From positions 1-43,927 of the forward strand of contig DATKDQ010000066.1 in assembly GCA_035544635.1 (NCBI GenBank): a stretch of DNA of 43,927 nucleotides, read 5' to 3'. Both the position numbers and the translations under genes were made by a program. The stretch is from DATAFT01 sp035544635 (GTDB taxonomy: Bacteria > Acidobacteriota > Thermoanaerobaculia > Multivoradales > Multivoraceae). The notes under the pieces were generated by a model. That model saw only the letters and a program-made list of their open reading frames with translations. It was not told where the DNA came from and searched no databases. The stretch's first letter is position 1, and each line of letters starts with the position of its first letter. Below are positions 28,970-38,238 of this stretch, piece by piece.

Positions 28970-30049
28970 ATGGGACGCGTGAGGACACTGGTCGAGGCGG
29001 ACGTCGAGCAGGTCACGACGCTACACCGCACGGTCTACGGGGAGGAGGCGTCGCGGCCGGCCCTGCAGCAGTTCCTCGCCGACATCTTCCTGCGCCACCC
29101 CTGGATCGACGAGGAGGTCCCGTCGCTGGTGTACGAGGACGCCAAGGGCAGGATCGTCGGCGTGCTCGGCGCCATGCAGCGGCCGATGACGATCGAGGGC
29201 CGGCGGCTGCGCGCAATCGTCACCCACGACTTCATGGTCGAGCCGCAGAGCCGCGCCACCATGGCTGCGCTCGAGCTGATGAAGCGCATCGCCAAGGGGC
29301 CGCAGGACCTCGTCCTGTGCGATGGCAACGATCAGTCGCGCACCCTCTGGGAGGCGCTCGACGGCTCGATCGCGTTCGGCCACAGCCTGCGCTGGATCCG
29401 CCCGCTGCGGCCGGTGCAGTTCGTCCTGACGCACTGGAGCGGACGCTCCACCGACCGCGGCCTCGCCGCCGCGGTACGCCCGCTCGCGCGCGTCTTCGAC
29501 GCCGCGCTCTGCCGCTTCTCGGCATCGCCGTTCCGGAGGCCGCGGCTCTCGAGCGACGGTGCCCCGCTCGAGGTCTCCGATCTGCTGCGCGCGCTGGGCG
29601 AGGTGTCGCGGCGCTACAGCCTGCGCCCCTGCTACGACGAGCCGTCGCTCGCCTGGCTGCTCGAGATTCTCGGCCGCTCGACGCGCCAGGGCGCGCTGCG
29701 CCAGCGCAAGGTGACCGGCGACGACGGCGCGATCCTGGGCTGGTTTCTCTATCGCGCGAAGCGCGGCGGCATCGGCGAGGTGGTGCAGCTCGCCGGCCGC
29801 CGCGGAGCGATCCCGCGCGTGGTCGATCACTTGTTCGAGGACGCGTGGCGTGAGGGATGCGTGGCGGTGTCCGGGCAGGTCCAGCCCGAGCTCTACCGGC
29901 CGCTCTCGCAGAAGCGGTGCTTCTTCGACAACGCCGGCTTCTGGCTGCTCTACGGCACCTCGGACGGCGACGTGCGCGAAGCCCTGCAGTCCGGCGACGT
30001 CTTCCTGACCCGGCTCGAGTGCGAGGGCTGGATGCGCCTGGCTTTTTGA
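28970..30049 (+). CDS. GNAT-superfamily acyltransferase, full length
   Basis: A 359-residue soluble protein with an N-terminal GNAT fold: VRTLVEADVEQVTTLHRTVYG, the strand RIVGVLGAMQRPMTIEG, THDFMVEPQSRATMAALELM where the CoA pyrophosphate loop is expected, and DLVLCDGNDQSRTLWEAL. The C-terminal half is related to the second domain of FemAB/Eis-like proteins (GWFLYRAKRGGIGEVVQLAGR). In this module it could transfer the carrier-bound aminoacyl group, or an acetyl group, to an amino sugar; the donor cannot be told from sequence. It follows the ACP by 47 nt, and a sigma-54 site for the next gene starts 78 nt after its stop. Confidence 0.82.
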   Translation: MGRVRTLVEADVEQVTTLHRTVYGEEASRPALQQFLADIFLRHPWIDEEVPSLVYEDAKGRIVGVLGAMQRPMTIEGRRLRAIVTHDFMVEPQSRATMAALELMKRIAKGPQDLVLCDGNDQSRTLWEALDGSIAFGHSLRWIRPLRPVQFVLTHWSGRSTDRGLAAAVRPLARVFDAALCRFSASPFRRPRLSSDGAPLEVSDLLRALGEVSRRYSLRPCYDEPSLAWLLEILGRSTRQGALRQRKVTGDDGAILGWFLYRAKRGGIGEVVQLAGRRGAIPRVVDHLFEDAWREGCVAVSGQVQPELYRPLSQKRCFFDNAGFWLLYGTSDGDVREALQSGDVFLTRLECEGWMRLAF

Positions 30050-30126
30050 ATGGCAAGCGCCTTCCAGGAAGAGGAAGAAACACTCGCCGGCGGCGCCCCT
30101 TCCTGCTGGTGGCTCCGCGCCCCGCC

Positions 30127-30142
30127 TGGCACGACCCTTGCC
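30127..30142 (+). promoter_or_regulatory. Strong sigma-54 promoter candidate before a family 4 glycosyltransferase
   Basis: TGGCACG (30127-30133), ACCC, TTGCC (30138-30142). The -24 element is full consensus and GG-GC spacing is exactly 10 nt. It lies in the 132-nt gap between the GNAT gene and the ATG at 30182, 40 nt before it. It probably starts the second half of the EPS locus. Confidence 0.78.
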
Positions 30143-30181
30143 CCCCTTCGCATCGTCTCGAGCTGGTCGACCAGGAGAGAT

Positions 30182-31375
30182 ATGGCCAGAATCGTCCAGT
30201 TCGTAGGCTCGTTCGACATCGGCGGCACCGAGCGCCAGGTGTTGAACCTGACGCGCGGGCTGCGGGCGGCGGGACTCGAGACCCACCTCGCCTGCTTCCG
30301 CGCCGAGGGGGGGCTGGCGAAGGAGATCGGGCGCCTCGACGTCCCGGTCTCCGAGTTCCCCATCTCGAGCCTGCGCCACCCCCGCGTGCTGAAGCCGCTG
30401 GCCGACCTGGCGCGCCACCTGCGCCGGAGCCGCGTCGACGTCGTGCACGCGCACGGCTTCTATCCCAACGTGCTCGCCGTGCTGGGCGCCCGGCTAGCGG
30501 GGATCCCGGTGATCGTCGCGTCGGTGCGCGACCTGGGGCACATGTGGACTCCGGCGCAGCGGCGGCTCCAACGCCTGGTGGGGTCGCTGGCCGACGCGGT
30601 GGTGGCCAACGCGGATGCGGTCGCGGGACGGCTGCGCAGCGAAGGCTGGGACATGGGGCGGGTCGAGGTGATCCGCAACGGCGTCGAGCACAGCCCATCG
30701 TCCTCCTCGGGGGCGGATCTGCGGCACGAGCTCGGTCTGGCTCCGGGCACGCCGCTCGTGGGCATGGTGTCGCGCCTGACGCGCTTGAAGGGCATCGAGG
30801 ACTTCCTGGGCGCCGCGGCGCTGGTGGCCGGGCGCCATCCGGAAGCGAGGTTCCCGATCGTCGGCGGCGTGGTCCCCGACGAGTCGCACCTAGGCGAGCT
30901 CGCCTACGATCGCGAGCTCGGGCGCCGGGCGGCGGGGCTGGGCCTGGCCGATCGCGTGCTCTTCTTGGGCTGGCGCGAGGACGCCGGCCCGATCCTGCGC
31001 CAGCTCACCGTCTCGGTCCTGCCCTCGTGGAGCGAGGGGCTCTCGAACACGCTGATCGAGTCGCTCGCCGCCGGTGTTGCCAGCGTGGCCACCGACGTGG
31101 GCGGCAACGCCGAGGTGGTGGAGGACGGAGTCACCGGTTTCCTGGTCCCTCCGTCCGATCCGGCGAGTCTCGCCGCGGCGATCGGGCGTCTGCTCGAGCG
31201 GCCGGATCTCGCGGCGAGCTTCGGAGCGGCCGGGCGGCGACGGTACGAGCGAGGATTCACGGTCGATCGGATGGTGCAGCAGACGATTCGCCTCTACCGG
31301 CGGCTGCTCGAGCGCGAGCCGGTCGGGCGCTTCTTCGGCCGCGTGCTGCCCACCGGGCGCGGGGCACGGCGGTGA
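30182..31375 (+). CDS. Family 4 glycosyltransferase
   Basis: A 397-residue retaining GT-B glycosyltransferase in the cytoplasm. The N-terminal acceptor domain begins RIVQFVGSFDIGGTERQVLN, with the GGTE loop typical of the family. The donor domain carries GMVSRLTRLKGIEDFL, LFLGWREDAGPIL and the EX7E motif in WSEGLSNTLIESLAAG, followed by DGVTGFLVPPSDP. The sugar it adds is unknown. The ATG at 30182 is preceded by AGGAGAGAT and fits the start of homology; the frame is open further upstream but crosses the promoter. Its stop overlaps the GTG of the next gene (GTGA). Confidence 0.95.
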   Translation: MARIVQFVGSFDIGGTERQVLNLTRGLRAAGLETHLACFRAEGGLAKEIGRLDVPVSEFPISSLRHPRVLKPLADLARHLRRSRVDVVHAHGFYPNVLAVLGARLAGIPVIVASVRDLGHMWTPAQRRLQRLVGSLADAVVANADAVAGRLRSEGWDMGRVEVIRNGVEHSPSSSSGADLRHELGLAPGTPLVGMVSRLTRLKGIEDFLGAAALVAGRHPEARFPIVGGVVPDESHLGELAYDRELGRRAAGLGLADRVLFLGWREDAGPILRQLTVSVLPSWSEGLSNTLIESLAAGVASVATDVGGNAEVVEDGVTGFLVPPSDPASLAAAIGRLLERPDLAASFGAAGRRRYERGFTVDRMVQQTIRLYRRLLEREPVGRFFGRVLPTGRGARR

Positions 31376-34300
31376 GCCACCGGCCCGCGAGCACCGGCCC
31401 CCTGAAGCTTCTGCTGGTGGGCCCCTGCCCTCCGCCCCACGGCGGCATCTCGGTCCACGTCGCCACCGCCCGCCGCCTCCTGCGCGCAGCTCGGGTGCCG
31501 TGTCGCGTCCTCGACTCCGGCGGACACCGTGTGCGCGGCGGCGGCCCGGCTGCCGCTGTATCCGTGGCGCGGCTCCTGGCCCGCGTCGACGGTCACGCGC
31601 GGCGTGGGTTCGTTCTGCACCTGCACACCAACGGCCACGGCATCGCGAGCTGGTGCGTGGCGCTGGGCTGCGCGATTGCGGCTCGACGGGCGCCGGGGCG
31701 CGTGCTGACCCTGCACTCGGGACTCCTTCCCGATTTTCTCGGCCGCGGCGGGCTGCTCGCGCGCTGGCTCACGCGTGCGACGCTCGCCCACTACGAGCGC
31801 GTCATATGCGTGCATCGGCGGCTCTGCGATGCGCTCGTTCTGCAGGGAGCGGACCGCGGGCGACTCGCGATCCTGCCGGCGCACCTGACCGCTGCGCTGC
31901 GCCCGGCGTCACCGCTCGAAGAGGTCGATCGCTGGATGGCGACCCGCTCGCCCATCGTGTCGGCCGCGCTCTCCTTTCGCCCCGAGTACGGCTTCGATCT
32001 GCTGCTTCAGGCGATGGCGCTCCTCGTCGTCCGGCATCCCAGGCTCGGCTGCATCGTCATGGGCGGGGGCGAGGACGAAGACGCCGCCCGCCGGCGCGTG
32101 GCCGAGCTCGGCCTCGAGGACCACGTCCTGCTCACCGGCGACCTCGCGCACGAGCGGTGTCTGGCGGTGATCGCCAGCTCCGACGTCTACGCGCGGCCGT
32201 CGCTGGTCGACGGCGATGCGATCTCGGTGCGCGAGGCGCTTGCGCTCGGCGTTCCGGTGGTGGCGAGCGACGCGAGCCCGCGGCCGGAGGGAACGAGGCT
32301 GCATCGCTGCGGGGACGCCGACGATCTCGCCGCCCGGCTCGACGAGCTCGCGGGGGTCGAGCGCGGCGCCAGGACTGCCGCCGTCCTCGAGCCCGGCGGG
32401 CTCGAGGCTCTGCTCTGGATCTACCGGCAGTCGCGAGCTCGAGCCCCCGACGCGAGCGGCGCGGGCTGGCGCCGGCTACGCGCGCGGATCGCGCGCCTGC
32501 GGCAGATGGGCGCGCGGGAGATCGCCTGGCGCGTGCGTCACGAGCTCCTCGCGCGCGCCGATCGCGTGAACCCGCGCGCGCGACGCGAGGTGAGCGACCG
32601 CGCGCTGCTGCGGGGCCTCACCGGCGGACCGCTCGCTGCCGAAGCCGCGCACGGTGGCGCCGCGAGGCCCCGGAGGAGCACGCGGCTCGAAGCCGGCGGT
32701 TGCGCATCCGGGGACCCCGTCACCGGCCCCAAGCCTGGCCGGCGCCGCGCCCCGCCGCGCGCGCACGACGTCCTCCCGGAGCCGTCGTTCAAGCGGTACC
32801 TGAGCGCGGTCGTGGCGCCGCGGTTCTACGCCCCCGCCGGCAGGGGGGATCGGCGCAGGATCGCCGAGCTGCTGTGGCGCCTCTTCCCGACCTGGCTCTC
32901 GGCGGCGGCCGCCGAGGCCGAACGGATCTGCGCGCATCGCCTCGAGATCCTCGGTCACGGCGAGTACGACCTCGGCGAGGAGATCGACTGGCATCGCGAT
33001 CCGGTGTCCGGGACGGTGTGGGAGCGCCGCCACTTCGCGAGCTTCGATCCGGTGCGCGCCCAGGTCGACTGCAAGCGGATCTGTGAGCTCAACCGCCATC
33101 AGCACCTGCCCCGCCTCGGCAAGGCCTACTACCTCCTGGGTGAGGAGCGCTACGCCCGCGAGGTGGTGGCGCAGATGCTGGGGTGGATCGACCAGAACCC
33201 GAAGGGGATGGGCCTTCACTGGCACTCGAGCCTCGAGATCGCGATCCGCGCTCTGTCGTGGCTGTGGGCGCTGGTCTTCGTGCTGCCATCGGAGGCGCTC
33301 GACGAGAGCGCCGCGCGCCGCATCGGCAAGTCGCTCGCGGCGCAGCTCGATCACGTGGCGCGCTACCCCTCGGTCTGGTCGAGCCCCAACACCCACCTCA
33401 TCGGCGAGGCGACGGCGCTCTACGTCGGCGGTCTCCTGTTCCGGGACACTCCCCGTGGACGGCGTTGGCTCGCGCTCGGCGCGGGCCTGCTCGAGCGCGA
33501 AGCGCAGCGCCAGGTGCTCGACGACGGGCTCCACGCCGAGCTGTCGCCCTACTACCACTGCTACACCATCGACTTCTATCTGCAGGCGCTGGTGCTCGGC
33601 CGGCGGTCCAACCGTCCGCTGGAGCGCAGGGTGTGGCAGCGGGTGGAAGGGCTGCTCGACGCGCTGGTCCATCTCGCGCGACCCGACGGGTCGCTGCCGC
33701 TGCTCGGCGACGACGACGGCGGGCGCGCGCTCGCCCTCGGCTCGACCCGCTATGCCGACATCTGCGACCTTTTGTGCGTCGGCGGCGCGCTGTTCGGCCG
33801 CGGCGACTGGAAGCTCCCGGCCGGCGGCTTCCGCGAGGAGGCGCTCTGGCTCTTGGGGCGCGAGGGCTGGATCGCGTGGGAGGCTCTGCCCGGAGGGGAA
33901 CCGCGGCAGTCGCGCGTGATCTTTCGCGCGGGAGGCTACGTCGTGGAGCGCTCCGGCTGGACGCGCTCGAGCGCGCACCTGGTCTTCGATCGCGGCGATC
34001 TGGGAAAGCTCGGCGGCGGTCATGGCCACGCCGACGCGCTGTCGGTCGTCCTCCACGCGCACGGCGAGGAGCTCCTGGTCGATCCCGGCACCTACGTCTA
34101 CAACGGCGCTCCGCGGTGGCGCGAGTTCTTCCGTTCGACGCGCGCGCACAACACCGTCGTCGTCGACGGCGCCGACCAGTCGATTCAGGCCGACACCTTC
34201 CGCTGGGCGCGCCGGGCGTCGCCGCGCGCCCTCGGCGAAGGCAGCCACGAGGGTATTCACTGGGCGGCCGGGGAGCACGACGGCTATGCGCCGGACGGGG

Positions 34301-35100
34301 GGGTGGTCCACCGCCGGCGTGTGCTCGGGATCGAGAATGGCTACTGGCTGGTGCTCGACGATCTGCGGCGAGCGGCCGGCGAGTCGTCGCTGGACCGGCG
34401 CGCGGGCTCCCGCCGCCACCAGCTCGACGTGCTCTGGCACTTCGCGCCCGAAGCCGAGGTGACGCTCGATCCCGGTCGCGTCGAAGACGCCGCCGGCGGC
34501 GTGGTGACGGCCACCGTGCGCACCGGGGCGGCCGGGCTCACGCTCCTGGTCCACGCCTGCCGCCCGGTCGAAGGCCGGACCCTCCGTGGGGCCACCGCGC
34601 CGCCGCAGGGTTGGGTGTCGAGGCGCTACGGCGAGAAGCTCGCGGCGCCGGTGCTCGATGCGCGGTTCTACGCCCGCGCGCCCGCCACCTGCATCACCTT
34701 CCTCGCGCCCTGGCGCCAGGGGCAGCGCGCGCGCCACGGCGCCGACGCCCGCGCCATCCCGGTGAAGGTCGAGGATACCGGCCGCGGAGGGACGGCGGTG
34801 GCGCTCGCCATCCGGCACACGCGGGGCGAGGACCTGGTGATCCTCTCGGCCGGGGACGCCACGGTCGAGGCCGGCCCCTGCCGGGCCCGCGCCCAGGCGC
34901 TCTTCCTGCGCATCGAGGAGGACCGGCTCGCGCGCTGCCTCGCGCTCGGCGCCGAGGCCGTCGAGCTCCGTGGCGTGCTCGTGCTCGAGAGCCCGTCGCC
35001 CGTCGATCACTACTGGAGCGCGTCGTCGCGCGTATCGAGCGTCGTCGCGCCCTACGTCGTCGAGGAGCACAACCATGTGCGGCATCGCCGGGATCGTTAG
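31372..35100 (+). CDS. Fusion of family 4 glycosyltransferase and heparinase II/III-type polysaccharide lyase
   Basis: A 1242-residue protein with two enzymes in one frame. Residues 1 to about 350 are a GT-B glycosyltransferase (LLLVGPCPPPHGGISVHVAT, then DGDAISVREALALGVPVVAS with the EX7E-type region). From about residue 360 a heparinase II/III-like protein begins (RLRQMGAREIAWRVRHEL, a stretch normally found at the start of such proteins). Its alpha toroid has WSSPNTHLIGEATALYVGG (about 671), and its beta domain has GGHGHADALSVVLHAHGEEL (about 880) and STRAHNTVVVDG (about 925). In most EPS loci these are separate genes. No signal peptide is present, so the lyase part would stay in the cytoplasm unless processed or exported otherwise. 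The GTG start overlaps the previous stop; 26 nt overlap the next gene. Confidence 0.88.
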   Translation: MSHRPASTGPLKLLLVGPCPPPHGGISVHVATARRLLRAARVPCRVLDSGGHRVRGGGPAAAVSVARLLARVDGHARRGFVLHLHTNGHGIASWCVALGCAIAARRAPGRVLTLHSGLLPDFLGRGGLLARWLTRATLAHYERVICVHRRLCDALVLQGADRGRLAILPAHLTAALRPASPLEEVDRWMATRSPIVSAALSFRPEYGFDLLLQAMALLVVRHPRLGCIVMGGGEDEDAARRRVAELGLEDHVLLTGDLAHERCLAVIASSDVYARPSLVDGDAISVREALALGVPVVASDASPRPEGTRLHRCGDADDLAARLDELAGVERGARTAAVLEPGGLEALLWIYRQSRARAPDASGAGWRRLRARIARLRQMGAREIAWRVRHELLARADRVNPRARREVSDRALLRGLTGGPLAAEAAHGGAARPRRSTRLEAGGCASGDPVTGPKPGRRRAPPRAHDVLPEPSFKRYLSAVVAPRFYAPAGRGDRRRIAELLWRLFPTWLSAAAAEAERICAHRLEILGHGEYDLGEEIDWHRDPVSGTVWERRHFASFDPVRAQVDCKRICELNRHQHLPRLGKAYYLLGEERYAREVVAQMLGWIDQNPKGMGLHWHSSLEIAIRALSWLWALVFVLPSEALDESAARRIGKSLAAQLDHVARYPSVWSSPNTHLIGEATALYVGGLLFRDTPRGRRWLALGAGLLEREAQRQVLDDGLHAELSPYYHCYTIDFYLQALVLGRRSNRPLERRVWQRVEGLLDALVHLARPDGSLPLLGDDDGGRALALGSTRYADICDLLCVGGALFGRGDWKLPAGGFREEALWLLGREGWIAWEALPGGEPRQSRVIFRAGGYVVERSGWTRSSAHLVFDRGDLGKLGGGHGHADALSVVLHAHGEELLVDPGTYVYNGAPRWREFFRSTRAHNTVVVDGADQSIQADTFRWARRASPRALGEGSHEGIHWAAGEHDGYAPDGGVVHRRRVLGIENGYWLVLDDLRRAAGESSLDRRAGSRRHQLDVLWHFAPEAEVTLDPGRVEDAAGGVVTATVRTGAAGLTLLVHACRPVEGRTLRGATAPPQGWVSRRYGEKLAAPVLDARFYARAPATCITFLAPWRQGQRARHGADARAIPVKVEDTGRGGTAVALAIRHTRGEDLVILSAGDATVEAGPCRARAQALFLRIEEDRLARCLALGAEAVELRGVLVLESPSPVDHYWSASSRVSSVVAPYVVEEHNHVRHRRDR

Positions 35101-37018
35101 GTTCGACCGCACGTCGCCGGTCGAGCCGCCGGTGCTCGCGGCCATGGCCGACGCGCTGTGGCATCGCGGCCCGGACGATCACGGCTACTACCTCGAGGGC
35201 AACGTCGGGCTCGGCAGCCGCCGCCTCTCGATCATCGATCGCAAGCACGGGCGCCAGCCGCTCGAGAGCGAGGACGGCAGCGTGGTCGTGGTCTGCAACG
35301 GCGAGATCTACAACCACCGCGAGCTCCGGTCCTCGCTCATCGCCTCCGGCCACACGCTCAGGACCCGCTCCGACTGCGAGACCCTGGTCCACGCCTACGA
35401 GGACGACGGCGAGGGCTTCGTCTCGCGGTTGCGCGGCATGTTCGCGTTCGCGCTGTGGGACGATCGGCGCCGCAAGCTCCTGCTCGGCCGTGACCGGCTC
35501 GGCATCAAGCCCCTCTACTACCACGTCGGCCGCGACTTCCTGGCGTTCGCGTCGGAGATCAAGGCGATCCTCGAGGTGCCCGGCGTGCCGCGCGAGCTCG
35601 ATGCCGAGGCGCTCGATCTCTACCTCTCGCTGCGCTACGTCCCCGGCCCGCGCACGCTCTTCCGCTCCATCCGCAAGCTCCAGCCCGGACACCTCCTGGT
35701 CTGGGACGAGCGCTGCCTGCGCGTGCCGAGGTACTGGGAGCTGCCGCGGCCCGAAGTGGTACCGGGCAGCGACGCCGAGCACGTCGAGCGCTTCGCGGCG
35801 GTGCTCGAGGAGTGCGTCGACTCGCATCTCATGTCGGAGGTCCCGCTCGGCCTCTTCCTCTCGGGAGGCCTCGACTCGACGTCGATGCTCGCGGTCATGA
35901 CCCGGCTCGGCGCGGGGCGCCGCGTCTCCACCTTCGCCGTGGGGTACGAGGCGGCGACCGACCATGAGGAGGAGGCGAACGAGCTCTCGTTCGCGCGCCT
36001 GGCGGCCGATCACTTCGCAGCCGATCATCACGAGATCCGGCTCAAGCCGGAGGAGTTCAGGGACGTCCTGCCGGAGCTGGTCTGGCATCTCGACGAGCCG
36101 GTGGCGGACCCGGCGTGCATCCCCCTCTACTACATCTCGCGCGCGGCTCGCGATCACGTCACGGTGATCCTCTCCGGCGAAGGGGCCGACGAGATCCTCG
36201 GCGGCTACGGCATCTATCACCGGATGCTCGGGCTCGAGCGCTTCCACGCCGGGATCGGCGCGACGGCGGCGCGCTGCCTCGCGCCGATGGCCGCGGCGCT
36301 CCTACCGGGACCGAAGCTCCAGCACTACGCGCGGCTCGCGGGCCTGCCGCTCGAGGCCAGGTACCGCGGTGTGTCGAGGGCGTTTCTCCCCGAGTCGAGG
36401 GACCGGCTCCTGGGCCGCGCCGGCGGCTCCCGGTCGCACCAGCTGCTGGAGGAGGTGTTCGCCCCCTGCTTTGCCGCCGCCGCCGGCGGCAGCGCGCTCG
36501 ATCGCATGCTCTACGCCGACGTCAAGGTGTGGCTGCCGGACGACCTCCTGGTCAAGGCCGACAAGATGACGATGGCGCACAGCCAGGAGCTGCGCGTCCC
36601 GTTCCTCGACCACCGCCTGGTCGAGCTCTCGGCGACGCTGCCCGCGCGCCTCAAGCGCCGGGGAGCCACCGGGAAGGTGGCGTTGCGGCGGGCGATGCGG
36701 GGGATCGTGCCCGCCCCGATCCTCGACCGCGTCAAGAAGGGCTTCCCGACACCGACCTCGTGGTGGCTGCGCCGGCAGCTCAAGGGCTTCTGCCGCGAAG
36801 TGCTGCTCGATTCGGACTCTGCCTGCCGTGCGTGCTTCGACATCTCGGCGGTCGAGCGCCTGATCGACGAGCACGAGCGCGGGACGGCAGTCCGTCACGA
36901 CGAGCTGTGGAGCCTGCTGGTCTTCGAGACCTGGCACGGCGTGTTTCTCGACGGCCGGCTGGGGCCGGCGCGGCGGTCGGCGCTGCGCTCGCCGGGCTCC
37001 GCCGTCGCTGCTGGATGA
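35075..37018 (+). CDS. Asparagine synthase-type glutamine amidotransferase, copy 2
   Basis: A 647-residue AsnB-like enzyme with catalytic Cys2 (MCGIAGIVRFD), HRGPDDHGYYLEGNVGLGSR and VCNGEIYNHRELR in the glutaminase domain. The synthetase domain has SGGLDSTSMLAVM (about 263) and LSGEGADEILGGYG. It differs from copy 1 throughout, including EGADE against DGGDE, so the two are old paralogues, not a recent duplication. It may amidate a different carboxyl group on the glycan. A good Shine-Dalgarno (GAGGAG) lies inside the 3' end of the heparinase fusion gene, which overlaps it by 26 nt. Confidence 0.93.
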   Translation: MCGIAGIVRFDRTSPVEPPVLAAMADALWHRGPDDHGYYLEGNVGLGSRRLSIIDRKHGRQPLESEDGSVVVVCNGEIYNHRELRSSLIASGHTLRTRSDCETLVHAYEDDGEGFVSRLRGMFAFALWDDRRRKLLLGRDRLGIKPLYYHVGRDFLAFASEIKAILEVPGVPRELDAEALDLYLSLRYVPGPRTLFRSIRKLQPGHLLVWDERCLRVPRYWELPRPEVVPGSDAEHVERFAAVLEECVDSHLMSEVPLGLFLSGGLDSTSMLAVMTRLGAGRRVSTFAVGYEAATDHEEEANELSFARLAADHFAADHHEIRLKPEEFRDVLPELVWHLDEPVADPACIPLYYISRAARDHVTVILSGEGADEILGGYGIYHRMLGLERFHAGIGATAARCLAPMAAALLPGPKLQHYARLAGLPLEARYRGVSRAFLPESRDRLLGRAGGSRSHQLLEEVFAPCFAAAAGGSALDRMLYADVKVWLPDDLLVKADKMTMAHSQELRVPFLDHRLVELSATLPARLKRRGATGKVALRRAMRGIVPAPILDRVKKGFPTPTSWWLRRQLKGFCREVLLDSDSACRACFDISAVERLIDEHERGTAVRHDELWSLLVFETWHGVFLDGRLGPARRSALRSPGSAVAAG

Positions 37019-37032
37019 GAGGGAGGATCGCG

Positions 37033-38238
37033 ATGCTCCAGGGCCACGACATCGTGTGCTTCGCCAACGATTGGGAGAGCGATCCGCTCTCCAAGAAGCA
37101 CATCATGACGCGCCTGGCGCGCCACAACCGAGTGCTGTGGGTGAGCTCACTCGGCTACCGCCGGCCGCGACCTACCGCGCGCGACTTCAGGCGTGCGGTC
37201 GAGAAGCTGCGGCGCATCTCGCGCGGCCTGCGCCGGGTCGACCGGAACCTGTGGGTGTGGAGCCCGCTGGTGCTGCCATTCCACGGCAACCCCGCGGCGC
37301 GACGCATCAACCAGCGCTGGCTCGAGCGCTCGCTGGGCCGGGTGGTGCGCCGTCTCGGCATGCGCCATCCGATCACCTGGGCCTTCGAGCCCAGCTCGGC
37401 CGACGTGGTCGGCACACTCGGCGAGCGTCTGACCGTCTATCACTGCGTCGACGAGTTCTCGGAGCTGCCGGGCGCCGACGGCGCCGCGATCGCCGCGATG
37501 GAAGCGAAGCTGCTCGAGCGCTGCGACCTGGTGCTGGTCTCCGCCGGGCCGCTCCTCGAGGACAAGCGCCGCAAAAACCCGAACACGTTCCTGGTCACCC
37601 ACGGTGTCGACGTCGCCCACTTCCGGCGCGCCCTCGCGCGCGATACGCCGCCGCCGGCCGAGCTCGCGTCGCTGCCGCGCCCGGTGATCGGCTTCTTCGG
37701 TCTCATCGCCGACTGGGTCGATCTCGAGCTGGTCGCCTTCGTGGCCCGCGAGCGGCCGGAGTGGTCGATCGTCATGATCGGCAAGGTGGACACCGACACC
37801 GCTCCGCTCGACGGCGTGCCCAACGTGCATCTGTTGGGCTGGCGCGAGTACCGCTCGCTCCCCGGATGGTGCAGGGGCTTCGACGTGGCGATGCTGCCGT
37901 TCCGCGTCAACCGCCTCACCGTCGCCGCCAACCCGCTCAAGCTCCGCGAGTACCTGGCCGCCGGCCTGCCGGTGGTCGCGACCGCGATCCCAGAGGCGGA
38001 GCGGCTCGCGCCCTCGGTCCGCATCGCCCGCTCGCGCGAGGAGTTCGTGCGCGAGATCGATCGCGTGCTGGCGCGGGGTGACACCGGGCCGAGCCTCGCG
38101 CGGTCGCACGCGATGGACGGCGAGACCTGGGATCACAAGGTCGAGGAGCTGAGCCGGGTGGTGGGGAGCTTCCTCGAGCGGGCGCCGCGAGCCCCTGGCC
38201 CGGCGCGCGTCGGGGGGCTGGCGAGGGCCGCGCCGTGA
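37033..38238 (+). CDS. Glycosyltransferase, GT-B fold (family 4/1-like)
   Basis: A 401-residue putative glycosyltransferase. The N-terminal domain begins DIVCFANDWESDPLSKKHIM, as in TuaH-like EPS glycosyltransferases, with RVLWVSSLGYRRPRP after it. The donor domain has VIGFFGLIADWVDLELV, VHLLGWREYRSLPGWC and NPLKLREYLAAGLPVVATAIPE, which takes the place of the usual EX7E block. The start at 37033 has GGGAGG with a 6-nt spacer; an ATG at 37015 overlapping the previous stop is also possible. Its stop overlaps the next start (GTGA). Substrate unknown. Confidence 0.9.
   Translation: MLQGHDIVCFANDWESDPLSKKHIMTRLARHNRVLWVSSLGYRRPRPTARDFRRAVEKLRRISRGLRRVDRNLWVWSPLVLPFHGNPAARRINQRWLERSLGRVVRRLGMRHPITWAFEPSSADVVGTLGERLTVYHCVDEFSELPGADGAAIAAMEAKLLERCDLVLVSAGPLLEDKRRKNPNTFLVTHGVDVAHFRRALARDTPPPAELASLPRPVIGFFGLIADWVDLELVAFVARERPEWSIVMIGKVDTDTAPLDGVPNVHLLGWREYRSLPGWCRGFDVAMLPFRVNRLTVAANPLKLREYLAAGLPVVATAIPEAERLAPSVRIARSREEFVREIDRVLARGDTGPSLARSHAMDGETWDHKVEELSRVVGSFLERAPRAPGPARVGGLARAAP

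Noticed and set aside
32476..35145. 889-codon minus-strand frame and 905-codon plus-strand frame (33183-35900) over the heparinase fusion and asnB copy 2
   Set aside because: Both are Ala/Arg/Gly/Pro-rich shadows of genes with intact motifs in another frame; neither shows a recognisable domain or a good start site.
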